Assembly (NCBI GenBank): GCA_051881895.1 | Contig: JBJEQT010000145.1 | Coordinates: 1-36,597, forward strand | DNA from: UBA3818 sp051881895 | Lineage (GTDB): Bacteria; Bacillota; Clostridia; Oscillospirales; Ruminococcaceae | Direction of reading: 5' to 3' | Length of the DNA stretch: 36,597 nucleotides | In this document: positions 22,998 through 31,538 of the stretch, piece after piece | Position numbering within the stretch: the first letter of the stretch is position 1 | How the letters are laid out: each line of letters opens with the position of its first letter | The notes under the pieces: generated by a model | Told to the model about the DNA's origin: nothing | What the model saw: the letters and a program-made list of their open reading frames with translations, nothing else | Database searches by the model: none | Made by a program: the position numbers and the translations under genes

Positions 22998-23744
22998 TTA
23001 TACGCCCAATTCCACTGTTTGTCCCAAAAGCCGTAAAGCAATATTGCGGCAGGCAGCCCTTGCGCCATTTTGCTGCGGCAAAGCCGTTCCCCCGCTCAGG
23101 CAATAAGAGATCTCCAAATCTTCCGGCACAACTCCCAACAACTGCGCCCCGACCATATCAATGGCAAAATCCAAATGGGGGATCGGCCGGCGCCGGAAAA
23201 ATCGTTTTACATCCAGCCGGTTGATCACCAGCCACTGACGGATCCGCGGCTGTTCGTCCAGCCGGTCCGACACCGCGCGCGCATCCCGCAGGCAGGGAAG
23301 ATCCGGCGTTGCAACGATCATCGCCGCGTCTGCCGCGCATTGCGCCGCTTCAAACCACGGGCCGAAGCCTGGAGGTGTTTCGATCAGGATAAAATCAAAA
23401 GATCCGGCCAACTCATTCGTTTTTTCTGCGAACACCGCCGGATCATAGAAAAAATCCCGTTCATTGGGTGCCAAGGCCGCCCACAGACCGGGCTCGTCCG
23501 GTACCGGCAGGATACAATCTTTTGCCGCGCACCGGCCGGACAAAAAATCGGAAAGGCAGCATACGCCCCGTTCCAGGTCCATCATCAGGTCAAACACGCC
23601 AAGGCCAAGCTCCATTTCAATCAGCAGGGTCTTTTGCCCCAGGCGGGCCAATTCCCGTCCGATCGTAACCGTCAGGCAGGATTTTCCCACCCCGCCCTTT
23701 CCGGAAGCGACCATGAAAACCGTTCCTCTTTTTTTCATTGCCAT
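22998..23744 (-). CDS. MinD-like P-loop ATPase with altered nucleotide-site residues
   Basis: A 248-residue ParA/MinD-family protein. The deviant Walker A motif SGKGGVGKS is intact at about 13-21. The next strand, normally VDTDIGLR in MinD, reads IEMELGLG, and the Walker B-type IDxPAG reads IETPPGFG, so Glu replaces Asp in both. LVINRLD and LLGVVPED match MinD. The C-terminus (ACRNIALRLLGQTVEL) could be a short amphipathic membrane helix. No minC or minE is adjacent; mgsA follows. It may be a diverged MinD or a relative with another positioning role. Confidence 0.85.
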   Translation of the reverse strand: MAMKKRGTVFMVASGKGGVGKSCLTVTIGRELARLGQKTLLIEMELGLGVFDLMMDLERGVCCLSDFLSGRCAAKDCILPVPDEPGLWAALAPNERDFFYDPAVFAEKTNELAGSFDFILIETPPGFGPWFEAAQCAADAAMIVATPDLPCLRDARAVSDRLDEQPRIRQWLVINRLDVKRFFRRRPIPHLDFAIDMVGAQLLGVVPEDLEISYCLSGGTALPQQNGARAACRNIALRLLGQTVELGV

Positions 23745-23776
23745 TTTTCATCCTTTTTGACGAAATACACCTAATC

Positions 23777-23805
23777 AGGATATATTGTAGCACTTTTTCT
23801 GTCAA
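23777..23805 (-). promoter_or_regulatory. Candidate promoter of the minD-like/mgsA pair
   Basis: On the minus strand: TTGACA (23805-23800), 17 bp, TATCCT (23782-23777), about 33 bases before the ATG. Confidence 0.55.
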
Positions 23806-23896
23806 AGCGAAATAGAGAAATGAAAATTCCACATTTTCACTCTATTTTTACCTGTTTTTTTGGCTAAAAATACAAATTTTATCTACCGTAACGGCA

Positions 23897-24277
23897 TCAG
23901 CTGTCTTCCCCGTAAATGCTTAAAGAAGTGCGGTTTGGCATGCATACCGCGCTTTGCCCCTCCATGGATAAAAATCCAGCGTTTTCACAAATATGATCGG
24001 GACAGGTGACCTGCACAAAACGGATTTTGTGGTTTTCGATCTGAAAAGACACCGGAACCCCATAATCCTCCTGCAAAGAAAAGATACGGTCCTCTTCTTC
24101 CAGCAAATTCAGCCGTATCACCTCTTTGCCGTCAACCATAATGACCGCCAGATTCTGCTCTTTGGGCGGCTGATAGGCGAGCCGGTAAGCAATCCAGCAG
24201 CCGGCGGCCAGCAGCAGCAGCGCGCCGATGACAGCCCAGTCTTTTTTCCCGAGCGCAAACGATTGTCTTTTTTCCAT
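23897..24277 (-). CDS. NusG domain II-containing membrane-anchored protein
   Basis: A 126-residue protein with a short basic N-terminus, one transmembrane helix (about 14-33, WAVIGALLLLAAGCWIAYRL) and an extracytoplasmic domain. That domain has the signature CPDHICENAGF...GQSAVCMPN typical of NusG_II (COG5341) proteins of Clostridia. Their function is unknown. Two conserved Cys suggest a disulfide or metal site. ATG 24277 follows GAGAGGT; an upstream in-frame TTG has no ribosome site. It lies 25 bases after the Nudix gene and is probably cotranscribed with it. Confidence 0.87.
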   Translation of the reverse strand: MEKRQSFALGKKDWAVIGALLLLAAGCWIAYRLAYQPPKEQNLAVIMVDGKEVIRLNLLEEEDRIFSLQEDYGVPVSFQIENHKIRFVQVTCPDHICENAGFLSMEGQSAVCMPNRTSLSIYGEDS

Positions 24278-24302
24278 AGTTACCTCTCGCAACAAACAAT
24301 TT

Positions 24303-24848
24303 TCAAATGCGGCCCGCGTTGCGCAGTGCCTGATATTTTAACAGCCCGATTTGGGTTTTTGCGTCAATGATCTCGCCGTCCAGCACCATCTGCAGCGCCT
24401 CGTCCAGCGTATAGCGCTCCACCGACAAAAACTCATTCTCATCCAGATCCTGTTTTCCAAAGGTCAAATCCGAGGCAAAAAACAGATGGATTACTTCGGT
24501 GTCATAAGCGCAGGTGGGAATCAGTTGTCCCATCGAAACAAACCGTCCGGCGGTGCATCCGGTTTCCTCCCGCAGCTCCCGACGTCCGCTGTCGGCCGGG
24601 TCCTCTCCCGGTTCCAGCTTGCCCGCGGGCAGTTCCAGCAGCATCCTGCCGAACGGATAGCGAAACTGCCGGACAAAAAAGATCTTTTCATTCTCGTCCA
24701 TTGCCAGAATACTGACGCCGCCCGGATGGTCGATCACCTCCCGGAAAGTCTGCTTGCCGTTTTCCAGCTCCACCGTATCCCGGCGCAGGCGGACGACTTT
24801 CCCCTCAAAAATGCGGGTAGAGTCAATGGTTTTCTCGGTATGAGACAT
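24303..24848 (-). CDS. nudF: Nudix hydrolase, ADP-ribose pyrophosphatase type
   Basis: A 181-residue protein of the ADP-ribose pyrophosphatase subfamily. The Nudix box runs from GKLEPGEDP to ELREETGC at about 77-98. FVRQFRYPFG and LELPAG precede it as in ADPRase, and DAKTQIGLL follows. It hydrolyses ADP-ribose or related nucleotide sugars to AMP and ribose phosphate. ATG 24848 follows AGAGGAGAG. Divergent from the M14 peptidase gene. Confidence 0.92.
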   Translation of the reverse strand: MSHTEKTIDSTRIFEGKVVRLRRDTVELENGKQTFREVIDHPGGVSILAMDENEKIFFVRQFRYPFGRMLLELPAGKLEPGEDPADSGRRELREETGCTAGRFVSMGQLIPTCAYDTEVIHLFFASDLTFGKQDLDENEFLSVERYTLDEALQMVLDGEIIDAKTQIGLLKYQALRNAGRI

Positions 24849-24908
24849 AACATTCTCTCCTCTCTTGCAGAAAAACTGCCCAAAACAGCTTGTTTGTGTC
24901 GTTCTTTT

Positions 24909-24939
24909 GAAATATCAAGCCTTGTTCGGCACATATAGT
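24909..24939 (+). promoter_or_regulatory. Weak candidate sigma-E-type promoter for the M14 peptidase
   Basis: AAATATC (24910-24916), 15 bp, CATATAGT (24932-24939) loosely fits the sporulation sigma-E pattern (ATATT-N13-15-CATACAAT). It is about 32 bases before the gene; no vegetative promoter is obvious. Confidence 0.3.
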
Positions 24940-24970
24940 AAAACGAAAATGCTGTGAGGTGATCGCTTTG

Positions 24971-25876
24971 ATGGAACCTTTTTATACCATGCCGCCCGCT
25001 TTTCCCCGCATCCGGGAGAAAATGCGCTCTTACCAGGCTTTTTGCGACGGGCGAAATGCCGCCGTCTTTCCCATCGGCCGTTCGCTGCTGGGCCGTGGGA
25101 TATATGCTGTCCGCCTGGGGAATCCCCGGCGTTTTTCCCTGTTTGTCGGCGGCGTTCACGGCCAGGAATGGCTGGGCGTTTTGCTGCTGTTCCGGTTTCT
25201 GGATGACTTATTTTCTAGTATAGCACAAAATCGTCCTCTTGCGGATATCCAAATCAAAAAAGCGTTGGAACATCAGGGACTGGTGGTGGTGCCCGCCCTG
25301 AACCCCGACGGCATTTCCATCGCGCTGGAAGGGGCTGCCGGCGCGCCGGGGATGGAGCGGTATATCACCGCTTTGTGCGGCGGGGATTTTTCCCATTGGC
25401 AGGCAAACGCCCGGGGGATAGACCTCAATCATAATTTTAACGCGGGCTTTACCCTTTGCAAACAGGCACAACGCGAAGCAGGCATCCTGGGGCCGGGGCC
25501 GGGGAAATACGGCGGCGAGCGGCCGGAAAGCGAACCGGAAACGCGGGCGATCTGCCGGTTTATCCGCGCTCAGCCGGTGCGGCAGCTATACGCCTTTCAT
25601 TCCCAGGGAGAAGAAATTTATTACCAATACGGGGAACATACGCCGCCCCGTTCCCCGCTGATCGCCCAGGTGCTGGCTTCCGCCAGCGGATACGCCTTAT
25701 CCCGCCCCACCGGCACCGCCAGCCACGGCGGGCTCAAGGACTGGTTTATCGAAGAATTGCATCGGCCGGGCTTTACCATCGAGATCGGCCGCGGCAAAAA
25801 TCCGCTTCCTATTACCGAACTGGAGCCGATCTATGCCCGGCTGATCGAGATGCTGCTGGCCGCCATGATCCTTTGA
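24971..25876 (+). CDS. M14-family zinc carboxypeptidase (gamma-D-glutamyl-diaminopimelate peptidase-like)
   Basis: A 301-residue M14 peptidase without a signal peptide. The zinc ligands are His and Glu of VGGVHGQEWLG and His of YAFHSQGEEIYY; the catalytic Glu is in FTIEIGRGKNP. GIDLNHNFNAGF and ALNPDGI match bacterial murein-type M14 enzymes such as endopeptidase I and YqgT, which cut the D-Glu-diaminopimelate bond. The absence of a signal peptide fits a cytoplasmic or sporulation role in recycling wall peptides. ATG 24971 is nine bases from GAGGTG; TTG three bases earlier is possible. Followed by a terminator shared with gyrA. Confidence 0.87.
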   Translation: MEPFYTMPPAFPRIREKMRSYQAFCDGRNAAVFPIGRSLLGRGIYAVRLGNPRRFSLFVGGVHGQEWLGVLLLFRFLDDLFSSIAQNRPLADIQIKKALEHQGLVVVPALNPDGISIALEGAAGAPGMERYITALCGGDFSHWQANARGIDLNHNFNAGFTLCKQAQREAGILGPGPGKYGGERPESEPETRAICRFIRAQPVRQLYAFHSQGEEIYYQYGEHTPPRSPLIAQVLASASGYALSRPTGTASHGGLKDWFIEELHRPGFTIEIGRGKNPLPITELEPIYARLIEMLLAAMIL

Positions 25877-25904
25877 TTTTCCCCCGGTTTTCCCGCTGAT
25901 GTGG

Positions 25905-25941
25905 AAAAAAGCGGAGCGTATTTTTTTCCGCTCCGCTTTTT
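25905..25941. terminator. Bidirectional terminator between M14 peptidase gene and gyrA
   Basis: AAAAAAGCGGAGCG pairs with CGCTCCGCTTTTT around TATTTTTTTC, with A and T runs on opposite sides, between convergent genes. Confidence 0.9.
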
Positions 25942-25956
25942 GATTTTACAAAAGCA

Positions 25957-28551
25957 TCAGTTCTCTTCTTCTGTCGGCTCTTCTCTTTGCTGTTCGATGG
26001 CAAAATCAGCAAAATCCTGGACCGCCCGAGCCAGCTTTTCCTCCATTCCCGGGGTGGATTCCGCCGCCGCAATAGGGGAATTTTCGCCTTCCAAAAGGTC
26101 AGACGGCACATTCTCCTCCTCGCCTGCGTCTTCCTCTTTCGGCACCCGGGCCAGCGTCACGATTCGGCCGCCCTCCGGTACCCGCATGACCCGAACGCCG
26201 CTTCCGTAGCGGGACTGCTGGGTAACATCGTCCGAGCTGATGCGGATGATAATGCCGTCGTCGGTGATCATGATGACGTCGTCTTCCGGCGTTACCGCTC
26301 TCACGGCCGCCACCAGGCCCTTTTCTTCGCTGACTTTGTAGTTGCGGATGCCTTTTCCGCCTCTGCTTTGCAGCCGGTACTGGTCAAAGCTGGTACGGCG
26401 GCCAGAGCCTTTTTCGGTCACGGTCAAAAGCGTTGCGCCCTCTTTCACCCGGGCCATGCCGACCACTTCATCGCCATCCTCCAGCTGGATGGATTTCACG
26501 CCGCGGGCGGTACGTCCCAGCGGGCGGGCGTCGCTTTCGTTAAAGCGGATCGCCATACCATTGCGGGTGGCAATCAAAAGCTCGCTGGCGCCGGAAGTCT
26601 CCCGTACCCAGGCCAGTTCATCGTCGTCATCCAGGCTGATGGCGATCAATCCTGACTTGCGGACATTTCGGTAAGCCGAAAGCTCGGTGCGTTTGATAAT
26701 GCCTTTTTTGGTTACCATCACCAAAAACCGGTCATCAGCAAAATCGGACACCTTCAAAACGGCACTGACCTTTTCTTCCTGCTCCAGCGGCAGCAGATTC
26801 ACGATGTTGGTACCGCGCCCTGTCCGGGAGCTTTCGGGGATCTCATAACATTTTAAGCGGAACAGACGCCCGCGGTTGGTAAAGAAACACAGATAATCGT
26901 GAGAGGAAGAGACAAACAAGTCTTCTACCACATCTTCTTCCCGCCGGGTCATGCCGGAAATACCCCGTCCGCCGCGCTTCTGCGTCTTATACACATCTGC
27001 CGGCTGCCGTTTGACATAGCCGAAATGGGTCAGGGTGACCACGCAGTCCTCCACCGGGATCAGATCTTCAATATCCACCTCGCCGGAAACCGTCTGGATC
27101 TCGGTGCGGCGCTCATCGCCGAATTTGGCTTTCAGCGCGGTGAGTTCTTCTTTTACAATGGCATAGACCCGGTTATCGTGGGAAAGAATATCCTCCAGAT
27201 CCGCGACCTTGGCCAGAATCGCCGCCAACTCATCCTCGATTTTCGCTCGTTCCAAACCGGACAACTGGCCCAAACGCATGGCCACAATAGCGGCGGCCTG
27301 CGCGTCGGACAAGCCAAACCGCTCGATCAGCGCCGCTTTGGAGGCAGGCTGGTCTTTGGAAGCCCGGATGATTTTGATAACCTCGTCTATATAGTCCAGC
27401 GCGATTTTGAGGCCTTCCAAAATATGTTCGCGCTCTTTGGCTTTTTTCAGTTCATAGCGGGTCCGGCGGGTGATGACCTGGAATTGGAAATCCAGATAGC
27501 TGCGCAGAATTTCCTGCAGCGTCATGACCTTGGGCTGCTTGCCGTCGATGGCCAGCATGATCACGCCCACCGTCTCCTGCAGCTGGCTGAAGGTGTACAG
27601 GCGGTTGAGTACCACCTGGGCGTTGGCATCCCGCTTTAATTCGATCACGATGCGCATGCCGTCCCGGTCAGACTCATCCCGCAGATCGCTGATGCCGTCG
27701 ATCCGTTTATCCTTGACCAGTCCCGCAATGCTTTCGATCAGCCGCGCTTTGTTGACCATATACGGGATCTCGGTCACCACAATGCGCATGCGGTTTTTAT
27801 GTTCCTCCACCTCCGCTTTTGCCCGCAGGGTGATTTTTCCCCGGCCGGTGGCGTAAGCGGCGCGGATTCCCGCGCGGCCCATAATGATGCCGCCGGTTGG
27901 AAAGTCCGGCCCTTTCAAATGCTCCATCAATTCATCCAGCGTCGCGTCCGGATTGTCGATCATGCAGCAAGCCGCGTCCACTACCTCGCCAAGATTATGG
28001 GGCGGGATATTGGTGGCCATGCCCACCGCGATACCGGTAGAGCCGTTGACCAAAAGGTTTGGAAAGCGGGACGGCAGCATCACTGGCTCCTGCAGGTGAT
28101 CGTCGTAGTTGGGCATAAAGTCCACGGTATCCTTATCGATATCCGTAAGCATCGCCATAGCGATTTTGCTCATTCTCGCTTCCGTATACCGATAGGCCGC
28201 CGCGGGGTCGCCATCTACCGAGCCAAAGTTACCGTGGCCGTCCACCAGCGGATAGCGCATGGAAAAATCCTGCGCCAGGCGCACCATCGCGTCATAAACC
28301 GAGGCGTCGCCGTGGGGATGATACCGGCCCAGCACTGAACCGACGGTATCGGCGGACTTTCGGTACGCCTTATCCGGAGACAGTCCGTTTTCATACATGG
28401 TGTACAAAATGCGCCGGTGAACCGGTTTCAAACCGTCCCGCACGTCCGGCAGGGCGCGGCCCACGATGACCGACATGGAATAGGCGAGGTAAGACTCCTT
28501 CATCTCCTTTTCCAGGTCGACCTGTATGACTCTGTTTAAATCTTCATTCAT
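25957..28551 (-). CDS. gyrA: DNA gyrase subunit A
   Basis: An 864-residue type II topoisomerase subunit. The catalytic Tyr lies in AAYRYTEARMSKIAM at about 122. The quinolone pocket reads HPHGDASVYDAM, giving Ala at position 83 and Asp at 87 in E. coli numbering, which matches exactly here. The C-terminal six-blade domain begins with a GyrA box, QKRGGRG, which separates GyrA from ParC. The last 50 residues are acidic (EEDAGEEENV, EEPTEEEN). With GyrB it introduces negative supercoils. The ATG follows AAAGGGTGAT. It lies 73 bases after the YcxB-like gene. Confidence 0.98.
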   Translation of the reverse strand: MNEDLNRVIQVDLEKEMKESYLAYSMSVIVGRALPDVRDGLKPVHRRILYTMYENGLSPDKAYRKSADTVGSVLGRYHPHGDASVYDAMVRLAQDFSMRYPLVDGHGNFGSVDGDPAAAYRYTEARMSKIAMAMLTDIDKDTVDFMPNYDDHLQEPVMLPSRFPNLLVNGSTGIAVGMATNIPPHNLGEVVDAACCMIDNPDATLDELMEHLKGPDFPTGGIIMGRAGIRAAYATGRGKITLRAKAEVEEHKNRMRIVVTEIPYMVNKARLIESIAGLVKDKRIDGISDLRDESDRDGMRIVIELKRDANAQVVLNRLYTFSQLQETVGVIMLAIDGKQPKVMTLQEILRSYLDFQFQVITRRTRYELKKAKEREHILEGLKIALDYIDEVIKIIRASKDQPASKAALIERFGLSDAQAAAIVAMRLGQLSGLERAKIEDELAAILAKVADLEDILSHDNRVYAIVKEELTALKAKFGDERRTEIQTVSGEVDIEDLIPVEDCVVTLTHFGYVKRQPADVYKTQKRGGRGISGMTRREEDVVEDLFVSSSHDYLCFFTNRGRLFRLKCYEIPESSRTGRGTNIVNLLPLEQEEKVSAVLKVSDFADDRFLVMVTKKGIIKRTELSAYRNVRKSGLIAISLDDDDELAWVRETSGASELLIATRNGMAIRFNESDARPLGRTARGVKSIQLEDGDEVVGMARVKEGATLLTVTEKGSGRRTSFDQYRLQSRGGKGIRNYKVSEEKGLVAAVRAVTPEDDVIMITDDGIIIRISSDDVTQQSRYGSGVRVMRVPEGGRIVTLARVPKEEDAGEEENVPSDLLEGENSPIAAAESTPGMEEKLARAVQDFADFAIEQQREEPTEEEN

Positions 28552-28624
28552 TTCTAATCACCCTTTGGTCCGAAAAATCCGGGGGATTTTTCGTTTTCTA
28601 TAAAAGCTTTGTGCGTCTGTAAAA

Positions 28625-29176
28625 TTAAAATTTCTGCCCGGTTGTTTTTGTTTGCATCTTCTCCAGGAAAAACGCGGCGATCTGCGGCGTCCACTGCTCA
28701 TTTGGGACCGGGACCTGTGCCCCGTTTTGGAGCCGAAGGACCGTCAGCCGCTGCGTTCGGTCCATCGAGCGGATTTCTTTGTAAAAACAATCGAGCGACG
28801 CCGCGGGATAGTGGACCGTAAAAAAATCTTCATACAGCCGAATCTGCGTTTTCTGCTTTCCCAGCCTGTCCAGGCGGTATTGCCGACGCGCTTTGCGCCG
28901 GATATGGAAAAGCCACCCCAGCCGAACGGCAAAATAAGCGCCGACGCATAAAATGGAAACGACCTCAGTAACCGTCGAAAGCAGGGGCAAAAAGCCGGCT
29001 GAAAACACCGTACGGCAGATTAAAGAGATGGCAGCAGTTAAAATCCCGGCTGCCAAAAACAATTCCGGCGTCATCCATACCGGCCGGCGGGAGCTAGTGC
29101 TGATGCGATATAAATAATAATCCCGATACTGCGGATAGCTCATCGAAAAAGACAGGATATGCGCCGGTTTTTCCAT
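28625..29176 (-). CDS. YcxB-like two-helix membrane protein
   Basis: A 183-residue protein lodged between gyrB and gyrA. Two transmembrane helices (about 37-58, FLAAGILTAAISLICRTVF, and 63-90, LPLLSTVTEVVSILCVGAYFAV) are followed by a basic linker. A C-terminal soluble domain (about 105-183) has IRLYEDFFTVHYP and LRLQNGAQVPVPNEQW and resembles the YcxB-like C-terminal domain. Function is unknown. ATG 29176 follows TTGGAGG. Its spacing of 60 and 73 bases from its neighbours implies cotranscription with the gyrase genes. Confidence 0.8.
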   Translation of the reverse strand: MEKPAHILSFSMSYPQYRDYYLYRISTSSRRPVWMTPELFLAAGILTAAISLICRTVFSAGFLPLLSTVTEVVSILCVGAYFAVRLGWLFHIRRKARRQYRLDRLGKQKTQIRLYEDFFTVHYPAASLDCFYKEIRSMDRTQRLTVLRLQNGAQVPVPNEQWTPQIAAFFLEKMQTKTTGQKF

Positions 29177-29236
29177 CTAATTCCTCCAAAATCGGGGATT
29201 TTCCCCGAATGGCATTTCAAATCAGCTCATTCGGCG

Positions 29237-31183
29237 TTAAATATCCAGATTTTCAACGTATTTTGCGTTTGCCTCGATAAATTCCCGGCGGGGGCCGACC
29301 TTATCGCCCATCAGAATGGTAAAGATTTCGTCGGCACGGACCGCGTCCTCCATCTCCACCCGTTTCATGATACGGGTCTCCGGATTCATTGTCGTTTCCC
29401 ACAGCTGCTCCGGATCCATCTCACCAAGGCCTTTATAGCGCTGGATATCTTTTTTCACATCCTCGTCGCCGTACAATTCTTTTACCGCCTCGTCCCGCTC
29501 CTCATCCGTATAAGCATAGCGGACTTTTTTTCCGCGGGATATCTTGTACAAAGGCGGCTGTGCCAGATAAACATGCCCTTCTTCGATCAAAGGACGCATA
29601 AACCGGAAGAAGAAAGTCAAAAGCAGCGTTCGGATATGGGAGCCGTCCACATCCGCATCGGCCATGATGATGACCTTTCCGTAACGGATCTTGCTCACAT
29701 CAAAATCCTGCCCGATGCCGCATCCCAAGGCGGTGATGACCGGCATGAGCTTATCATTGCCGTACACCTTGTCGATCCGGGCCTTTTCCACATTGAGCAT
29801 CTTGCCCCACAAAGGCAGGATTGCCTGGAACCGCCGGTCCCGGCCCTGCTTGGCGGAGCCGCCTGCGGAGTCTCCCTCCACGATGTAAATTTCCGTATAG
29901 GTATTGTCGCGGTCGGAGCAGTCCGCCAGTTTGCCGGGCAGCTGGCTGCCTTCCAGCACCGATTTGCGCCGGGTCAGCTCCCGGGCTTTCCGGGCCGCTT
30001 CCCGGGCGCGGGCCGCGTTGAGGGATTTTTCAAAGATCATTTTTGCCACTGCGGGGTTTTCTTCAAAAAAGGTCCCAAGCTTTTCATAAACGATGCCGTC
30101 CACCAGCGTCCGCACGTCGGTATTTCCCAGTTTCGCCTTGGTCTGCCCTTCGAACTGGGCGTTTTCCAATTTGACCGAGATAATGGCGGTCAAGCCCTCC
30201 CGAACGTCTTCACCGGTGAGATTTTTGTCGCTTTCCCTCAAAAAGTTATGGCGGCGGGCATACTCGTTGAATACCCTTGTCAAAGCCGCTTTAAATCCCT
30301 GCTCATGGGTTCCGCCCTCTATCGTATGGATATCATTGGCGAAGGACATGACCACTTCGTTATAGCTTTCGTTATACTGCATGGCGATTTCTGCGGTCGT
30401 GGTTCCTTTGGAGCCGGACAGGTAAATCACCTGGGGATGGAGGATCTCCAATCCCTTGCGTTTATGGATATATTCTACGAAAGAGCGGATTCCTCCCTCA
30501 TAGCACAAATCGTTTTCGATGATCTCTTCGCCCCGCAGATCACGCAGCAGGATACGCACGCCGGCATTGAGGAAAGCCTGTTCCCGCAGCCGGGCCAGAA
30601 GCGTTTCATAATCGTATTCCAATTCTTCAAAAATTTCCGGGTCCGGAGAGAAAACCACTTCCGTTCCTGTTTGATCGGTGTCGCCGATGATCTTCAGATC
30701 CGCCACCGGAACACCGCGCTGGAACTTCTGATAATGGACATGCTGCCCGTCGGACACCTTTACTTCCAGCCAGGTAGACAGCGCGTTAACAACCGAGGCG
30801 CCTACCCCATGCAGGCCGCCGGATACCTTATATCCGGAACCGCCGAATTTACCGCCGGCGTGCAGGATGGTATAGACCACCGTCACCGCCGGGATTCCCA
30901 TTTTGGGATGGATTCCAACCGGAATGCCTCGCCCGTTATCGGTTACACGGATGACGTTGCCTTTTAAAATCTCAACGGTAATCAGGTCGCAGTAGCCCGC
31001 CAGCGCCTCGTCGATGGCGTTGTCGACGATCTCGTACACAAGATGATGCAGTCCCCGCGGGCCGGTAGAACCGATATACATACCCGGCCGTTTCCGGACC
31101 GCTTCCAGCCCCTCCAATACCTGAATATCGTTTTCATCATATTTTTGCGCTTGATTATTTTGATCCAAATTGTTTTGTTCCAA
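29237..31183 (-). CDS. gyrB: DNA gyrase subunit B
   Basis: A 648-residue ATPase subunit. VYEIVDNAIDEA (Bergerat fold Asn), RGIPVGIHPK and GGLHGVGASVVNA form the GHKL ATP site. The TOPRIM domain has EGDSAGGSAKQGRDR, PLWGKMLNVE and MADADVDGSHIRTL. I place the start at TTG 31183, eight bases from GGAGG; the frame is open five codons further, but that TTG overlaps the ribosome site. The first residues (EQNNLDQNNQAQ) are a short Asn/Gln repeat from a duplicated AACAATTTGGA unit. Confidence 0.97.
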   Translation of the reverse strand: MEQNNLDQNNQAQKYDENDIQVLEGLEAVRKRPGMYIGSTGPRGLHHLVYEIVDNAIDEALAGYCDLITVEILKGNVIRVTDNGRGIPVGIHPKMGIPAVTVVYTILHAGGKFGGSGYKVSGGLHGVGASVVNALSTWLEVKVSDGQHVHYQKFQRGVPVADLKIIGDTDQTGTEVVFSPDPEIFEELEYDYETLLARLREQAFLNAGVRILLRDLRGEEIIENDLCYEGGIRSFVEYIHKRKGLEILHPQVIYLSGSKGTTTAEIAMQYNESYNEVVMSFANDIHTIEGGTHEQGFKAALTRVFNEYARRHNFLRESDKNLTGEDVREGLTAIISVKLENAQFEGQTKAKLGNTDVRTLVDGIVYEKLGTFFEENPAVAKMIFEKSLNAARAREAARKARELTRRKSVLEGSQLPGKLADCSDRDNTYTEIYIVEGDSAGGSAKQGRDRRFQAILPLWGKMLNVEKARIDKVYGNDKLMPVITALGCGIGQDFDVSKIRYGKVIIMADADVDGSHIRTLLLTFFFRFMRPLIEEGHVYLAQPPLYKISRGKKVRYAYTDEERDEAVKELYGDEDVKKDIQRYKGLGEMDPEQLWETTMNPETRIMKRVEMEDAVRADEIFTILMGDKVGPRREFIEANAKYVENLDI

Positions 31184-31254
31184 ATTGTTTCCCTCCAAAC
31201 AGGATTCTTATTCGGTCAAAAAGACAATATGAAAACCCGAAAACCGGGTACTTG

Positions 31255-31524
31255 TCACAGATTGGAAATCCCCGCCATAAATCCGGTCCTCTTGCGAAGG
31301 GTCGCGGGGGATATCTGTGAGATATAGACCGTAACTTTTTTTCGGTCTTCACAGACGATGAAGGATTTCGGCAATTCCGGCGATACATTGACCACCCGGC
31401 CGTTTTTCTCAGCCTGTGCAAGGTAATGCCGGGTGAGCCTGCTCATCGATGTGTTTTCAATATCAAAAATGCCGATAATCGTAGCCGTGCGGACCACGAC
31501 ATTTTGCCCTAAATGCAGATACAA
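31255..31524 (-). CDS. remB: DUF370/RemB-like regulatory protein
   Basis: An 89-residue protein of the DUF370 (RemA/RemB) family. MYLHLGQNVVV, IGIFDIENTSMS and SFIVCEDRKKVTVYISQISPATL are family-typical. RemA binds DNA and activates biofilm-matrix genes in B. subtilis; remB (yaaB) lies between recF and gyrB as here. The start is TTG 31524, seven bases after GGAAGG. It is 14 bases downstream of recF. Confidence 0.93.
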   Translation of the reverse strand: MYLHLGQNVVVRTATIIGIFDIENTSMSRLTRHYLAQAEKNGRVVNVSPELPKSFIVCEDRKKVTVYISQISPATLRKRTGFMAGISNL

Positions 31525-31538
31525 GAAGACACCTTCCT

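Noticed and set aside
29159..30967. 602-codon open frame on the plus strand
   Set aside because: Antisense to gyrB with no recognisable domain or ribosome site.
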